Shown here: piece by piece, positions 1-10,338 of the stretch
Numbering within the stretch: position 1 is the stretch's first letter
How the letters are laid out: every line of letters starts with the position of its first letter
NCBI RefSeq assembly: GCF_026802175.1
Contig: NZ_CP113797.1
Coordinates: forward strand, 2,953,026 to 3,017,025
Source of the DNA: Thermocoleostomius sinensis A174
GTDB lineage: Bacteria > Cyanobacteriota > Cyanobacteriia > Elainellales > Elainellaceae
Length of the DNA: 64,000 nucleotides
Direction: 5' to 3'
Made by a program: the position numbers and the translations under genes
Notes under the pieces: model-generated
What the model was told of the DNA's origin: nothing
Database searches by the model: none
The model's input: only the letters and a program-made list of their open reading frames with translations

Positions 1-169
1 CCAGCGTCAACAGAATGGCTTCCGGCGTTGCAGGCGTTGGGGTATCGAGCCGATCGCGCTCAGAGAGGGGATTGCCCTGTTGATCTAACACCATGACCTT
101 GACCCCGCTACCGCCAATGTCTACCGCCAGCGTTTGCAGTTGATTGACCTGAGTTTCTGCCGCCATCAT
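1..169 (-). CDS. ROK-family sugar kinase, probably polyphosphate glucokinase (partial)
   Basis: Only the N-terminal ~56 residues are in the window; the rest lies beyond position 1. The reading frame is open and begins with two adjacent ATG codons (169 and 166). The N-terminus carries the phosphate-binding signature LAVDIGGSGVKVMVLD, the ASKHA phosphate-1 motif of ROK kinases. The GSGVK version with a following VLD is typical of polyphosphate/ATP glucokinases that make glucose 6-phosphate. The subgroup cannot be settled from this fragment. Confidence 0.7.
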   Translation of the reverse strand, partial: MMAAETQVNQLQTLAVDIGGSGVKVMVLDQQGNPLSERDRLDTPTPATPEAILLTL

Positions 170-614
170 TCGATCACACACCCTCCATAGAAACAACCTA
201 TTTCTTGCGCGTGATTGCGCGCGCTTGGAGGATTTAGTATAGATCATCCCAGACGAGGACATCAATGAGGGCAGTATCAAGAGGACAGTATCAAGACACC
301 TCGTTTGGCGTTGCGTGAACAGAAGTATGATTCTCGTGCTGAAGCTTCTTGCAGCCCTCACCCTAGCTCTCTCCTCTGGGAGAGGGAACACAAGTCTGGC
401 TCCCTGCTCCCTAGGGAGCAGGGTTGGGGATGCGGACAATTCGTATCGGCGTTCAGCAACGCTCTCGTTTCAAATGAACGCGATCGATACTTTAGGAATG
501 AGAAGCTTTCAGAATGAGGAAAACGATATGTCGATCGGTCGGAGGTAAGCAGAAAGTGGGAATGGGGGGCAGTGTTGACGAAAACTGTCCGAAGGATTGT
601 TAACCGAAGGATTG
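170..614. other. Intergenic region with dispersed-repeat material
   Basis: No convincing gene was found between the ROK kinase and proS. The region holds a cyanobacterial-style intergenic repeat (a CCCTCACCC...GGGAGAGGG hairpin near 357-387) followed by a perfect palindrome at 402-423. Short overlapping reading frames here have no recognisable domain and no Shine-Dalgarno sequence, so they are not called. Confidence 0.5.
402..423. repeat. Perfect 22-bp palindrome in a dispersed repeat
   Basis: The 22 bases from 402 to 423 equal their own reverse complement, centred on CTAG. The left arm is CCCTGCTCCCT. It lies just right of a second, imperfect hairpin (CTCTCC/GGAGAG, ~369-384). As RNA it would form a strong stem, but no T-run follows, so it looks more like a dispersed cyanobacterial repeat than a terminator. 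Confidence 0.6.
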
Positions 615-2414
615 TTAAGGATTACCTACCCACCGTCTCAGAGTAGAGACGACCTCGTCGATCGCCATTTCTTGTGAGGCATGATCACGACGGGTGACAA
701 CTTCCACTTTGCCCTGCTTCAGCGATCGTCCGGTAACAATGCGGTAGGGAATGCCAATCAAATCAGCATCTTTGAATTTGACTCCGGCTCGTTCATCGCG
801 ATCGTCTAGCAGGGTTTCAACTCCGGCGGCATTCAGGTCGGTGTAAAGCTGTTCTGCGACCTGCACTTGTTCAGTGTCGGTGACGTTGGGAATGACGACG
901 ATGGCGTGAAACGGAGCAATGGCGACGGGCCAGATGATGCCGTCTTTGTCGTAGGATTGCTCGACTGCGGCTTGCGCTAAGCGCGATACACCAATGCCAT
1001 AACAGCCCATCACCAACGGGGCTTCTTCTCCTTGCTCGGTGGTGTAGGTGGCTCCCATTGCCGTAGAGTATTTCGTGCCTAGTTGAAAAATGTGCCCGAT
1101 TTCAATCCCCCTGGCACTTTGCAGAATTTGATTGGAGTCGTGAACCGCCCGATCGCCCGGCCTAGCTTTGCGCACATCCAACACGACTTTAGGTAATTCA
1201 AATTGCTTACCCCAGTTGGCTCCTACCACGTGGTAGCCCGATTCGTTGGAGCCTGTGACAAAATGTTTCAGGTCGATCGCTGTTTTATCCACCAAGCGGA
1301 GAAATTTTGCCGCCAAATTTTTCGTCGATTTAATATAGTCATCGCTGAGATCAGGAGCAATATAGCCCAAGGGCAATGGTTTTGCTGCCCACTCCTTTTG
1401 TGCCACTTCATCGGGGACGGTCAACCCAATGACTGCTTTGCCACCGTATTGGCTGCCCAACTTGACTAACTCATTTTGTAATTTGACTTCGTTTACTTCT
1501 TGATCACCTCGAATGCTGACAATCACCAACACGTTCATACCGTTGTCATAGGTGACTTGATACAGCACATTTTTAAGAATTTGCGTCGGCGAACATTTGA
1601 GAAAAGCAGCTAACGTTTCGATCGTCGGTGTATTAGGCGTATCCAACTTTTCATACCGCTTGAACGGCGATGGTTCGGCATCGGCTGGTAATGAAATTGC
1701 TTTTTCTACATTGGCGGCGTACTTACCATCATCGGTATACAGCACCTCATCTTCGCCTGCCTCTGCGAGCACCATAAATTCCTGAGAACCAGAACCACCG
1801 ATCGCTCCAGAATCGGCATCTACGGCACGAAACGCTAACCCTGTGCGCTGCATAATCCGGTGGTAGGCATCGTGCATTTTCTGATAAGACACCTTCATTC
1901 CGGCTTCGTCGGCATCAAAAGAATAGGCATCTTTCATGATGAACTCTCGTCCTCGCATTAAGCCAAACCGAGGACGAATTTCATCGCGAAACTTCGTTTG
2001 AATTTGGTATAGGTTCAGCGGCAACTGACGATAGGAACGAATCATATCGCGAGCAATTAAAGTAATCACCTCTTCGTGGGTTGGGCCTAATCCCAATTCG
2101 CGCCCTTGCCGATCTTGCAACGCAAACATAATGCCCTCAGCTTGGGTATAAGTGTCCCAGCGTCCCGATTCTTTCCACAACTCTGAGGGTTGCAACTGTG
2201 TCAACAAACACTCCTCTGCGCCAGTTGCGTTCATTTCTTCGCGCACAATCCGAGAAACTTTTTGCAACACCCGCCACATCAACGGCAAATAGGCATAGAT
2301 ACCGCTACCGATGCGTCGAATATAACCAGCCCTTACCAAGAGTTTATGGCTAGGAATTTCTGCCTCTGCCGGATCTTCCCGTAAGGTGGCAAACAGCATT
2401 TGAGACAGGCGCAT
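615..2414 (-). CDS. proS: Prolyl-tRNA synthetase
   Basis: Charges tRNA-Pro with proline in the cytoplasm. The 599 residues match the long bacterial-type ProRS. THEE is at residues 112-115 and class-II motif 2 ([17 protein letters not shown]) at 142-158. An inserted YbaK-like editing domain spans roughly 225-405; in this family it hydrolyses mis-charged Ala-tRNA-Pro. Motif 3 ([10 protein letters not shown]) and a C-terminal anticodon-binding domain with DDRDERAG follow. The ATG start gives the conserved MRLSQM N-terminus. It stands alone and is transcribed away from the decayed Uma2 gene and the exchanger. Confidence 0.97.
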   Translation of the reverse strand: MRLSQMLFATLREDPAEAEIPSHKLLVRAGYIRRIGSGIYAYLPLMWRVLQKVSRIVREEMNATGAEECLLTQLQPSELWKESGRWDTYTQAEGIMFALQDRQGRELGLGPTHEEVITLIARDMIRSYRQLPLNLYQIQTKFRDEIRPRFGLMRGREFIMKDAYSFDADEAGMKVSYQKMHDAYHRIMQRTGLAFRAVDADSGAIGGSGSQEFMVLAEAGEDEVLYTDDGKYAANVEKAISLPADAEPSPFKRYEKLDTPNTPTIETLAAFLKCSPTQILKNVLYQVTYDNGMNVLVIVSIRGDQEVNEVKLQNELVKLGSQYGGKAVIGLTVPDEVAQKEWAAKPLPLGYIAPDLSDDYIKSTKNLAAKFLRLVDKTAIDLKHFVTGSNESGYHVVGANWGKQFELPKVVLDVRKARPGDRAVHDSNQILQSARGIEIGHIFQLGTKYSTAMGATYTTEQGEEAPLVMGCYGIGVSRLAQAAVEQSYDKDGIIWPVAIAPFHAIVVIPNVTDTEQVQVAEQLYTDLNAAGVETLLDDRDERAGVKFKDADLIGIPYRIVTGRSLKQGKVEVVTRRDHASQEMAIDEVVSTLRRWVGNP

Positions 2415-2559
2415 GATTCCGTTCCCTTTATCTAGTCTGGAGGTTTGCTATATCAGTCTAAAGCATTGTGCCAGGGTGATTACATCGAGTTGCGTATTCC
2501 TGAGTCATGGTCTCTCAACTTGCTTCAATCGATGCGGGTGTCTATCCCAAAAGCAACGG

Positions 2560-2882
2560 CAGGCCAATGGCAGATAAGACCAGCAGTTTCGCTAGATTGT
2601 GGTGATTCAGCAAAACCTGGATTGGCTCTTTGCCGATGACCAGAATGTTTTTGTAGCGGGCGATTTGCTGTGGTATTTGGTGGAAGGACGCAACACGTTG
2701 ATTGTTCCGGAGAAGAACTGCAAATTTATCGCCTTGATGGGCAACTAGATGGGCAACTATATTGTCTCCTTTGCAGCGATTCAGCAACAGCTAGAACAAG
2801 AACGCTAACGGGTGGAAGAGTTCAGGCACTGTTACAGCAATATTGCAATCGATTTGGGGATCTAGGCGATCGAGCAGAGTAG
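2560..2882 (+). pseudogene. Decayed Uma2-family (DUF820) gene remnant
   Basis: One plus-strand frame around 2599-2720 reads VIQQNLDWLFADDQNVFVAG followed by DLLWYLVEGRNTLIVPEKN. The core NVFVAGDLLWY-VEG is a signature of the Uma2 (DUF820) fold abundant in cyanobacteria. It is interrupted upstream by TAG (2593-2595) and continues downstream only after frame changes, ending in a typical basic C-terminal tail (VQALLQQYCNRFG, ~2813-2850). A 12-bp tandem duplication (GATGGGCAACTA, 2736-2747 and 2748-2759) sits in the middle. No intact product is possible. Exact limits are uncertain. Confidence 0.6.
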
Positions 2883-3056
2883 GGAACCAGCCGTGAATCG
2901 GGGATCTTCAGAACAAATTCTTTGACTTGAAGCGATCCCAAGCGCGATGATGAACATTAGACTCTATTCCAGCAGCGTTTTACAAAGCGTTAGACTGTAT
3001 TGATTGCGACAAATTGATCCTAATAAATTGATTGTGAGCGGAGACGTTGAACGGCT

Positions 3057-4157
3057 ATGAGCATCGCAGTGCTTGGTTTATTGCTTGCTGGATTAGTGCT
3101 ATTGGTTATTGGCGCAGAGGCGCTAGTCCGAGGTTCATCCAAGCTGGCCGCGATGGTGGGAATTTCGCCATTAGTGATTGGGCTGACGATCGTAGCATTC
3201 GGGACAAGTTCGCCAGAAATGGCAGTCAGTATTCAATCGAGCCTAACAGGACAGGCAGATATTGCGCTAGGAAACGTGGTCGGTAGCAATATTTTCAATG
3301 TGCTGTTAATTTTAGGACTGTCGGCGCTGGTGGCTCCATTGGTGGTGGCTCAACAACTGATCCGTCTCGATGTGCCGATCATGATTGGGGTATCTGTCCT
3401 AACATTGTTGTTTGGACTCGATGGTCGCATCAACCGATCGGACGGCATCGTTTTGTTTATAGGCGTTCTGGTTTATACCGCTTTTCTGATTTACCAAAGC
3501 CGTAAGGAAAATAATCGCGAAGTGCAAGATGAGTACAACCGCGAGTATGGCAATCGCGGGTCCGGCAGTCTACAACAATGGATTATCTATTTAGGATTGA
3601 TTGTGGGTGGGCTATTTCTGCTAGTTCTAGGTTCGCGCTGGCTAGTGCAAAGTTCAATCGCCATTGCACAAGCGATCGGGGTAAGCCAGTTGATTATTGG
3701 GTTAACGATCGTAGCAGCAGGAACGTCACTGCCAGAGCTTGCTACTTCGGTTGTTGCTAGCATCAAGGGTGAGCGAGATATTGCAGTGGGAAATGTGGTA
3801 GGCAGCAATATTTTCAATATTTTATCGGTCTTGGGATTATCAGCAGCCGTTTCTCCTACAGGGGTTACTGTTTCTAGTGCCGCCTTGCACTTTGATATCC
3901 CAGTCATGATTGCAGTGGCATTTGCCTGTGTTCCTATCTTTGTCACTGGCAATTTGATCAACCGCGCAGAAGGCATTTTATTTGTCGGATACTACATTGC
4001 CTACACCATTTACCTGATTCTAAATGCGATGGATCATGACCTTTTGCCCATGTTCAGCAATGTAATGCTGTTTTTTGTGATTCCGCTGACGGTGATTACC
4101 TTGGCGACTGTTTTGTGGCGATCGATTACCAAACCCAGTAAGCAAAAGCAGCTTTGA
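3057..4157 (+). CDS. Calcium/sodium antiporter (CaCA superfamily, YrbG-like)
   Basis: Inner-membrane exchanger expected to swap cytoplasmic Ca2+ for Na+ or H+. The 366 residues show the internal duplication of the family. The first alpha repeat has AFGTSSPEMAVS at ~48-58 followed by DIALGNVVGSNIFN (68-81). The second has AAGTSLPELATS near 220 followed by DIAVGNVVGSNIFN. The acidic residue in each GTS-PE motif is the ion ligand known in the family. About ten hydrophobic segments are visible, with a short polar loop at ~145-170. It is monocistronic, with the ATG at 3057 chosen because it gives a membrane segment immediately. Confidence 0.93.
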   Translation: MSIAVLGLLLAGLVLLVIGAEALVRGSSKLAAMVGISPLVIGLTIVAFGTSSPEMAVSIQSSLTGQADIALGNVVGSNIFNVLLILGLSALVAPLVVAQQLIRLDVPIMIGVSVLTLLFGLDGRINRSDGIVLFIGVLVYTAFLIYQSRKENNREVQDEYNREYGNRGSGSLQQWIIYLGLIVGGLFLLVLGSRWLVQSSIAIAQAIGVSQLIIGLTIVAAGTSLPELATSVVASIKGERDIAVGNVVGSNIFNILSVLGLSAAVSPTGVTVSSAALHFDIPVMIAVAFACVPIFVTGNLINRAEGILFVGYYIAYTIYLILNAMDHDLLPMFSNVMLFFVIPLTVITLATVLWRSITKPSKQKQL

Positions 4158-4282
4158 GAAGTGAGTTTTAGTCCCTCATCTAGTTCCACCGTTTTTTCAA
4201 GCCATCGCCTACACTAGAGATAGTCCGATTCGCTAGGATCGGGGCAGTCAGTTAACCTATTTCGTAGTATTGCAAGGTGTAG

Positions 4283-4885
4283 ATGTCCATGAGACGCAGA
4301 CCAAAAGCACCACCTAGACCTCAATCCCGTCCATCAGACGATTACTCCAGCTTTTCTGAACGCTCTGAACGCCCTGACCGATCGGGCGGACTTGCTTCGG
4401 TGTTCAACACCGCGACGATGGCAGTACTTGTGGCTGCTTTAGTGGTCGGGATCGGGCTGGGTATGTTTTTTGGCTCAACCACCACGTCGTCTGATTTAGG
4501 CAGCGTGGCCACTCGCTATGATATCGATCGCAGTGCCCCTGACCCTGAACTGTGTGTACAGTACGGAGCCAGCGCGATGGCGGTTGATTTGCGAGCGTTT
4601 CTAACGCTGAACCCCTTTAATGTTTATGTCTCCCAGCCCAGAATGCAGCCAGGTTGTGTAATTCGTAGCAGTAACTGGTCAATTCTACAAAGCCGCAACT
4701 TGGTCAATTCTCAAGAGGCCAATCAGTGCCGCGACCGCATGAATACGTTTGCTTATACAGGCAGCATTGAAAATCAAGCAAGCGAACCTCGAATTGATTG
4801 CGTCTATCAGAATGATGCAGCAGGTAATCTCTTCTTAAGACAGCCTGGTGTGGGTGGTGCACCACCGGAAGCTCAACGGTTCTAA
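4283..4885 (+). CDS. DUF3172 domain membrane protein
   Basis: 200 residues. A basic, proline- and serine-rich N-terminus (~1-40) is followed by one membrane segment (TMAVLVAALVVGIGLGMFFG, ~45-65). A soluble domain with several cysteines follows, containing ELCVQYGASAMAVD and FNVYVSQPRMQPGCVIR. This matches DUF3172, a family conserved in cyanobacteria and plastids whose function is not known to me. The start has a good Shine-Dalgarno (AAGG); a second ATG at 4289 is possible. An intrinsic terminator follows the stop codon. Confidence 0.85.
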   Translation: MSMRRRPKAPPRPQSRPSDDYSSFSERSERPDRSGGLASVFNTATMAVLVAALVVGIGLGMFFGSTTTSSDLGSVATRYDIDRSAPDPELCVQYGASAMAVDLRAFLTLNPFNVYVSQPRMQPGCVIRSSNWSILQSRNLVNSQEANQCRDRMNTFAYTGSIENQASEPRIDCVYQNDAAGNLFLRQPGVGGAPPEAQRF

Positions 4886-4913
4886 TCTCGCAATCTCCAG
4901 ATCACGTTTGTAA

Positions 4914-4943
4914 GGGCCGGTTCCAATCGGCCCTAATTTTGTT
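4914..4943 (+). terminator. Rho-independent terminator after the DUF3172 gene
   Basis: GGGCCG (4914-4919) pairs with CGGCCC (4928-4933) across an 8-base loop, followed by TAATTTTGTTT. It lies 28 bases after the stop of the DUF3172 gene on the same strand. The stem-loop plus T-rich tail is the classical arrangement. Confidence 0.75.
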
Positions 4944-5088
4944 TATACTTAACGCCTTACCTTCACTGAGTTTTACTGACTTAAATAGCATTCACACCAG
5001 ATCCTCACCCACCGCCTGCGGTACCGCTCCTTAGTAAGAGGAGGTTGGGAGGGGTCTCGTCCGTTGCAGTTCCCAATTTAAATTGGGA

Positions 5089-5739
5089 TTAAAAGCGGTA
5101 GTTGCGATCGCGTACCCAGAGACTAATTGGAACAGCGTTACCGCTAGCATCGACTTTGATATCCACAACAAACGCTCGTTGAGCTTGTCCTTGTACTTGG
5201 CTAATATCGGTGTTGATTTGCTCCCGCCGATCTTCGGGCATGTAGTAGGTTTCCAGCCCGTACAATACTTGCCAGCCATTGAAGTGTCCCTGTAATGCCA
5301 CTTGATGATCGGCTAAATCGGTGGGGCGATCGGCACTGACGCGCACAGGTTTCCAAGGTGTAGGCGGTGTAGTTATCTCTGGGGTTGGAGCTTCTAATAC
5401 CACATAGAATTTGGTGTATTGTCCGGATGCTTGGGTGAGATAGTCCCCACCGGGTAACGATCGCAGCAGGTCTGGATTGGAAATATCGTAGCTTAGGGTT
5501 TGATAATAACCGCGCAGGAGATCGTAGGGATCAACTGGAGCGGTTTGCAGTGTTACAGGTGTGCCGGCAATATAGGTGTAGGCATCACGGGCTGGCACAG
5601 CCACAATCAACATGGCTTGAAATAGCAGCGGAACCCACAATCGCCATCCAGGTAAGCGTTTGGTTTGCTTCGGCAGTGCTTCTGTTTCGGGCAGGAGTTG
5701 CAGGTCGGGTTGGAGGGGTTCGATCGGTTGTTGGTTCAT
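5089..5739 (-). CDS. GDYXXLXY domain membrane-anchored protein
   Basis: 216 residues. An N-terminal acidic/proline stretch precedes one membrane segment (LWVPLLFQAMLIVAVPA, ~34-50). The outer domain carries the family motif in the form LLRGYYQTLSY at ~74-84 (usual form GDYXXLXY, so the D is a Y here). Members are usually encoded beside DUF2157 membrane proteins, exactly as here, where the DUF2157 gene lies 144 bp upstream on the same strand. The two are probably co-transcribed. Function unknown. Confidence 0.85.
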   Translation of the reverse strand: MNQQPIEPLQPDLQLLPETEALPKQTKRLPGWRLWVPLLFQAMLIVAVPARDAYTYIAGTPVTLQTAPVDPYDLLRGYYQTLSYDISNPDLLRSLPGGDYLTQASGQYTKFYVVLEAPTPEITTPPTPWKPVRVSADRPTDLADHQVALQGHFNGWQVLYGLETYYMPEDRREQINTDISQVQGQAQRAFVVDIKVDASGNAVPISLWVRDRNYRF

Positions 5740-5883
5740 AGGGGTTGAGCGTGGGGAATTAGGGGTTAGACGGTGGGAGTGGGGCTAGTGCGTTCACTCT
5801 TCACTCATTGGCATTTCCGATAGTGCTTTGATATGTCCATAGACAAAACAATCAGGAGCGTCCTTTGTATGGCAGCCGATTTG

Positions 5884-7362
5884 CTATCGAGTTGGGCGAC
5901 TTTGACCCGGTTTTCTGTTGCCAGCTGTTGCCAAGTTGCGTTCAAACCACAGCCCGGCAACAATCACGCCAAATCCACATAGGGCAAAAACGATCGATTT
6001 CAGCAACAGTCCGGTGTTGTATTCCAACATGCGGGTGATGATGCTTAAGACCAGTAGCATCATGCCGCTCCAAAAGGTAGAACGAGTGCCAAGGGCTAAC
6101 CCATCACGGATAAGGACGATCGCTAGCCCAAACAGTAGGCTGTTGAAGACAAAGGTGGCAATTTCAGGAATCGCAGCGACTTCTGTATGCCAGATGAAGG
6201 TACCAGCCATGAGCATCAGCATACTGACGATGAGTTCGGTGTTAGCAAGCTGGCTGCCTGGCTGAGTGAATCGCTGTTGGGTCAGGAGTTGCCACCAACC
6301 TCTGATTGTGATAAGACCAAGAATCGTGACATCAACCAATGATTGCCAATTCCGCACATAGGCGAATTCAGCGGTAGAAGACCCGATGGCTGGAGAAATA
6401 GCCCACAACCAATGAAAGGCAAACACATAAAACACAATGCTGAGAAACCAAATGGCTAAGCGGCGGGCAATCGGTTGCAAGGCAAAAGAGGAATGTGAGA
6501 TGTGAGATGCGGGATGAAGAGGAAGCCGATCGATCGGGTGTGTGCGAACTTGCCATAGGCGGCGACTGTAAACCCATAGTAGGGCTGGAGGCAGCACAAA
6601 GGCAATGGCAACGAGCCAGCCAGGAGACACGAGTTGACCATAGCCCCAACCCGCAAGGGGTCTGAGGTTGAAGACGAGTGAGCCAGTAACCAAACTCGCT
6701 CCCAGAGCAAAGATGACTCGCGATTGACAGCAATCTGCTAAGGGGATGAATAACACACTAGCAAGAAGAGGCATGTGCTGCACGAAGAATTGCCACCCGA
6801 AGCCTTCTCGCCCGATCGACCAATCTAGCCAACCCAAGCCATAGCCCCAACCAATCAAAATTGCAGCAAATACACCTAAAGAGGTGAGGCGTAAGCTGTA
6901 GGCCATCGCCACGACCCCTAGCCCCCATACCCAAAGCAACGGATAAAAATTGCCGCTTTGGTGAAACATTTGCGACATCAGTGACAGGTTTGCGCCGAGG
7001 AGCAATGCGCCTAGCAGCAGCAAACCATGCCCCAGTTTTTGAAACCGCCGATTCGTTGGGCGTCGCCACAGATAAAATCCGCTAGCATTAACGCTGATAA
7101 ATAATGTTAGTAGCAAAAAGATTTTGAACGACCGTGGCCAATCTTGCCAGTTGGCAGCAACAAAGGTAATGCCTCCTAAGCCCAGCAGAACGGCTCCTAA
7201 CCCAATTAGGATGGCGACGAAGCGATGGCTGGCATCCTGTTCAAGCGCCGTGAACTGATAGCGATCGGCTAGCTTTTCGTATAATTCAGCATTGATTAGT
7301 CCTTCAGTCCACCACTTTTCAGACTCTTGGCGCAACTGACGGCGAAAGGTTTCAGTGACCAT
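5884..7362 (-). CDS. DUF2157 domain multi-pass membrane protein
   Basis: About 492 residues. A soluble N-terminal helix pair (WWTEGLINAELYEKLADRYQ, ~17-36) is the diagnostic DUF2157 region. It is followed by about a dozen hydrophobic segments, the first being AILIGLGAVLLGLGGITFVA. The ATG at 7362 is preferred because the frame upstream only offers a GTG at 7401 with no ribosome site. It lies immediately upstream of the GDYXXLXY gene, the typical partner, which suggests an envelope complex of unknown role. Confidence 0.85.
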   Translation of the reverse strand: MVTETFRRQLRQESEKWWTEGLINAELYEKLADRYQFTALEQDASHRFVAILIGLGAVLLGLGGITFVAANWQDWPRSFKIFLLLTLFISVNASGFYLWRRPTNRRFQKLGHGLLLLGALLLGANLSLMSQMFHQSGNFYPLLWVWGLGVVAMAYSLRLTSLGVFAAILIGWGYGLGWLDWSIGREGFGWQFFVQHMPLLASVLFIPLADCCQSRVIFALGASLVTGSLVFNLRPLAGWGYGQLVSPGWLVAIAFVLPPALLWVYSRRLWQVRTHPIDRLPLHPASHISHSSFALQPIARRLAIWFLSIVFYVFAFHWLWAISPAIGSSTAEFAYVRNWQSLVDVTILGLITIRGWWQLLTQQRFTQPGSQLANTELIVSMLMLMAGTFIWHTEVAAIPEIATFVFNSLLFGLAIVLIRDGLALGTRSTFWSGMMLLVLSIITRMLEYNTGLLLKSIVFALCGFGVIVAGLWFERNLATAGNRKPGQSRPTR

Positions 7363-7642
7363 GTGTGTGAAACGACGAATGGATATGTTCAAGATAGCCA
7401 CTCTGTTTTCCTGCCACGCGGTTTTAAGGACACTCTCAGATCTGGCTAATTCGGATTTGTCTACCGGGTTTGTCGAATTGAGAATTGATACACTTTAGAT
7501 GCACAAGCTGCAAAATTTGGAGGTTTGCGATCGGTGCTCAAAAACTCCTCACTGATCAGCGCATTCTTGATATAACGGGCAACGCTTCTGTTCTTGCGGG
7601 TTTTCACCATCCCACTGTGACTGAACAGATTATTGAGTTGAA

Positions 7643-9364
7643 ATGAAAGCCATGGACACACTTGTGGGTAAGACGTTGCAAGGCGGCAAATATACCTTGG
7701 AGCAACAGTTAGGAGAAGGCGGTTTTGGCATCACCTTCAAGGCAATCCACCATTTTCTTGGGCAACCTGTGGTAATCAAAACCTTGAATCCGGCGATTCA
7801 ACGGCATCCTCAGTTTGATAAGATTAGGCAACAGTTTCAGCATGAAGGTCGCCGCTTGGCTTTATGCGTTCATCCCAATATTGTGCGCGTCAATGATTTT
7901 TTTATTGAAGATGAGAGACCGTATCTGGTGATGGATTATGTGCCGGGACCGACGCTGAGACAGGTTGTGTTTCCCCATAACCCACTGCCAGAACCGATCG
8001 CAATTCACTACATTCGCCAAATTGGATCAGCATTGCAGGCAGTGCATCAAAGTGGGTTATTGCATCGAGATATTAAACCGCAGAATATTCTTCGGTGTGA
8101 AGGCACTCACAAGGTAGTATTGATTGATTTTGGCACAGCCCGTGAATTTACCCCTGGGTTGGTTCAAACCCATACAGGGCTGGCGTCTGAAGGATATGCC
8201 CCGATCGAACAGTACATTGCTGAAGCTAAACGCACTCCCGCGACGGATGTGTATGGACTGGCAGCCACTCTCTACTCCCTGTTGACGGCGGAAGTTCCGG
8301 TGGCAGCACCAATCCGTCACCATCAGCCGCTCCCCGAACCCCGTGATCTCAATCCTACTGTAAGTCAGGCTGTCAACCATGCGGTGATGCGAGGTTTGGC
8401 TGTGGAAGCGTGGGAGCGCCCCCAAACGGTGGCGGAATGGCTGACTTGGTTGCCGTCGTCGGAGGAGGCATCGCCTGTGGAACCGGGCATCAATTCATCG
8501 ATCGCTCCTGAGATAATGACACCGACGGTTGCGACTCAAGCAATCTCCCACACAAGCTTTCTGCCCGATGCCACTCAGGTAACAGCTGCAATCCCCCCAA
8601 CGGCAACCGCACCGTCTAACCATTCTGCTCGATCGGGCAAAGTCACCGGGCGTGTGTTAGCGGCAATGGCAGTCGCTGGAGTGCTGGCCGGAGCAGGCGG
8701 AGCGTTTTGGTTTCACTCACGGCAGGTAGATGCGAATTCAAATACTGCACCGTCTATCGCCACAACCCCGGTTCTGGAGCAAGACACAGCCCCTACTTCC
8801 AACCTGCCGATCGCCCCGATTGACGGCGAGTCTGAATTATCCTCACCTGAAAGTTTTGCCACGCCTACTTTTCCCGAAGAAACCCCTCGTACGGAAACAG
8901 AAAGCCCACAACCAGAGCCTACGCCTGAATTGCCAACGCCATTATTAAACAATCGACCGATCGTCGGGCTGCCTACTGGAACATCTGAACAACAAGTAGT
9001 GGCTCTATTAGGCGCTCCTTCACAAACCAATGCCAACGGCTATTGGCCCAACACCCACACAGCACTTTATGAAGTCGTACCAGAGCAAGTGACGCTGGGA
9101 TTTATCTATGACAAAGACAGCGATCGAGTGCGGCAAACCGAAGCGGCTTTTGCCCAATCGGTTGATCCCGCAACCATTCGGGAAACTGCTAGTGGAATGC
9201 TCAACAGCGCGCTTCCCGCCGATGTAGAGCAAGGGCTGGATCAAGTTTGGTCACGACAGACGAATCGCTATTCGTTTACCGTGGGAGATTTAAGCGGGGT
9301 GATTGAACGAAACAATCGCGATCGCATCTATATCGGGATTTGGGAAGCAGACTTGCATGAGTAA
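7643..9364 (+). CDS. Membrane-anchored serine/threonine protein kinase (PknB/Hanks type)
   Basis: 573 residues. The kinase domain spans ~14-275: glycine loop [17 protein letters not shown] with the ATP-binding Lys, catalytic HRDIKPQN near 140, DFGTA near 164 and an activation-loop GYAPIEQY. A Ser/Thr/Pro-rich linker leads to one membrane segment ([20 protein letters not shown], ~337-356), a second Pro/Thr/Glu-rich linker, and a C-terminal domain (~445-573). That last domain begins [21 protein letters not shown], a TxxxVxxLLGxP pattern resembling SmpA/OmlA-like domains. The kinase is cytoplasmic and the tail probably outside. All catalytic residues are present. Starts at 7643 or 7652. Confidence 0.92.
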   Translation: MKAMDTLVGKTLQGGKYTLEQQLGEGGFGITFKAIHHFLGQPVVIKTLNPAIQRHPQFDKIRQQFQHEGRRLALCVHPNIVRVNDFFIEDERPYLVMDYVPGPTLRQVVFPHNPLPEPIAIHYIRQIGSALQAVHQSGLLHRDIKPQNILRCEGTHKVVLIDFGTAREFTPGLVQTHTGLASEGYAPIEQYIAEAKRTPATDVYGLAATLYSLLTAEVPVAAPIRHHQPLPEPRDLNPTVSQAVNHAVMRGLAVEAWERPQTVAEWLTWLPSSEEASPVEPGINSSIAPEIMTPTVATQAISHTSFLPDATQVTAAIPPTATAPSNHSARSGKVTGRVLAAMAVAGVLAGAGGAFWFHSRQVDANSNTAPSIATTPVLEQDTAPTSNLPIAPIDGESELSSPESFATPTFPEETPRTETESPQPEPTPELPTPLLNNRPIVGLPTGTSEQQVVALLGAPSQTNANGYWPNTHTALYEVVPEQVTLGFIYDKDSDRVRQTEAAFAQSVDPATIRETASGMLNSALPADVEQGLDQVWSRQTNRYSFTVGDLSGVIERNNRDRIYIGIWEADLHE

Positions 9365-9417
9365 GGGCAGGAACAAGAGCAGGTGGAAACATTAAGAGGA
9401 CATTAAATTTATCAAAT

Positions 9418-10290
9418 TTATCCAGCGAAAGCAGGGGCGGGTCTCCCTGATACATCAGTTTTTAGACAGAATAAATCACCAGCCTCGACGCTCTTTTGGA
9501 TGTCTTGTTGGCTCAGTCCGACAGACGCAGTAGTGACATAAAGATTCGTCAACTCTTCTCCACCAAAGGTGCAGCAGGTGGGCCGTTGAACTGGAACGTC
9601 TACGCGCATCATCTCGTTACCATCGGGATCGAACCGAATGACACACCAGCCATTCCACATGGCTGACCAAATACAGCCCTCGCTATCTACCACCAAGCCA
9701 TCCGGTTCAAACGTTTCGTGGCTAAGGTCTATCAATACTCGGCGATTGTCAATGGAACCAGAGTTGGCGTCAAAGTCATAGGCATAGATCAAATGCGGTT
9801 TAGAGTCGGTGTGATAAAAGGTGGTATTATCAAGGCTCCAATCCAAGCCGTTGCCGATCGTCAAACCTGTTTCCATCAGGTGCAGCGAACCATCGGGATC
9901 ATACCGATACAAAGCCGCCTGTTCTTCATCTTCGCTCATCGAATTAAACCAGAAGCGTCCTTGCCGATCGCACTTGCCATCATTGAAGCGATTGTTAGGT
10001 TTGTCAGCCTCTACAACCAGAATGGGAAGGACCTGCCCCGATTGTGTATCCAAAAAGGCAATGTGATCGCGTTGGGCCATAATTAAGCGATGCTCGCCTG
10101 CTAGCGCGATTGGACCTACTACATCCCCTACCTCAAAGAAGCGATCGTTGCCGGTCGATGGATTAAATTCATGAACCCGATGATTGAGAATATCAACCCA
10201 ATACAACAACTGCCGATCGGCATCCCAGAGTGGACATTCTCCTAGACGAGCGCGGGAATTTAACACGTTTTTGATGGCAGTGCTTGTCAT
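9418..10290 (-). CDS. SMP-30/gluconolactonase (LRE) family protein
   Basis: 290 residues forming a six-bladed propeller of the regucalcin family, which hydrolyses sugar lactones such as glucono-1,5-lactone using a divalent metal. Expected metal-site regions are visible: LGECPLWD (Glu18), NNRFNDGKCDRQGRFW, IGNGLDWS and EPDGLVVDSEG. The ATG at 10290 is chosen over an upstream TTG. It is last in a minus-strand cluster after the PLD protein and an SDR dehydrogenase; the SDR could make the lactone that this enzyme opens. The substrate is inferred, not shown. Confidence 0.88.
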   Translation of the reverse strand: MTSTAIKNVLNSRARLGECPLWDADRQLLYWVDILNHRVHEFNPSTGNDRFFEVGDVVGPIALAGEHRLIMAQRDHIAFLDTQSGQVLPILVVEADKPNNRFNDGKCDRQGRFWFNSMSEDEEQAALYRYDPDGSLHLMETGLTIGNGLDWSLDNTTFYHTDSKPHLIYAYDFDANSGSIDNRRVLIDLSHETFEPDGLVVDSEGCIWSAMWNGWCVIRFDPDGNEMMRVDVPVQRPTCCTFGGEELTNLYVTTASVGLSQQDIQKSVEAGDLFCLKTDVSGRPAPAFAG

Positions 10291-10338
10291 AGTGATAGTG
10301 ATAGTAAACAACTGATGAGAAAACCGAAGATAGATTCG

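Noticed and set aside
305-548. Two overlapping short plus-strand frames with a hydrophobic start
   Set aside because: They cross a palindromic dispersed repeat, lack a ribosome site and show no domain.
7542-7551. AACTCCTCAC resembling the core of the cyanobacterial Yfr1 RNA
   Set aside because: The following bases do not continue the ACACC core, and no flanking stem-loops are evident.
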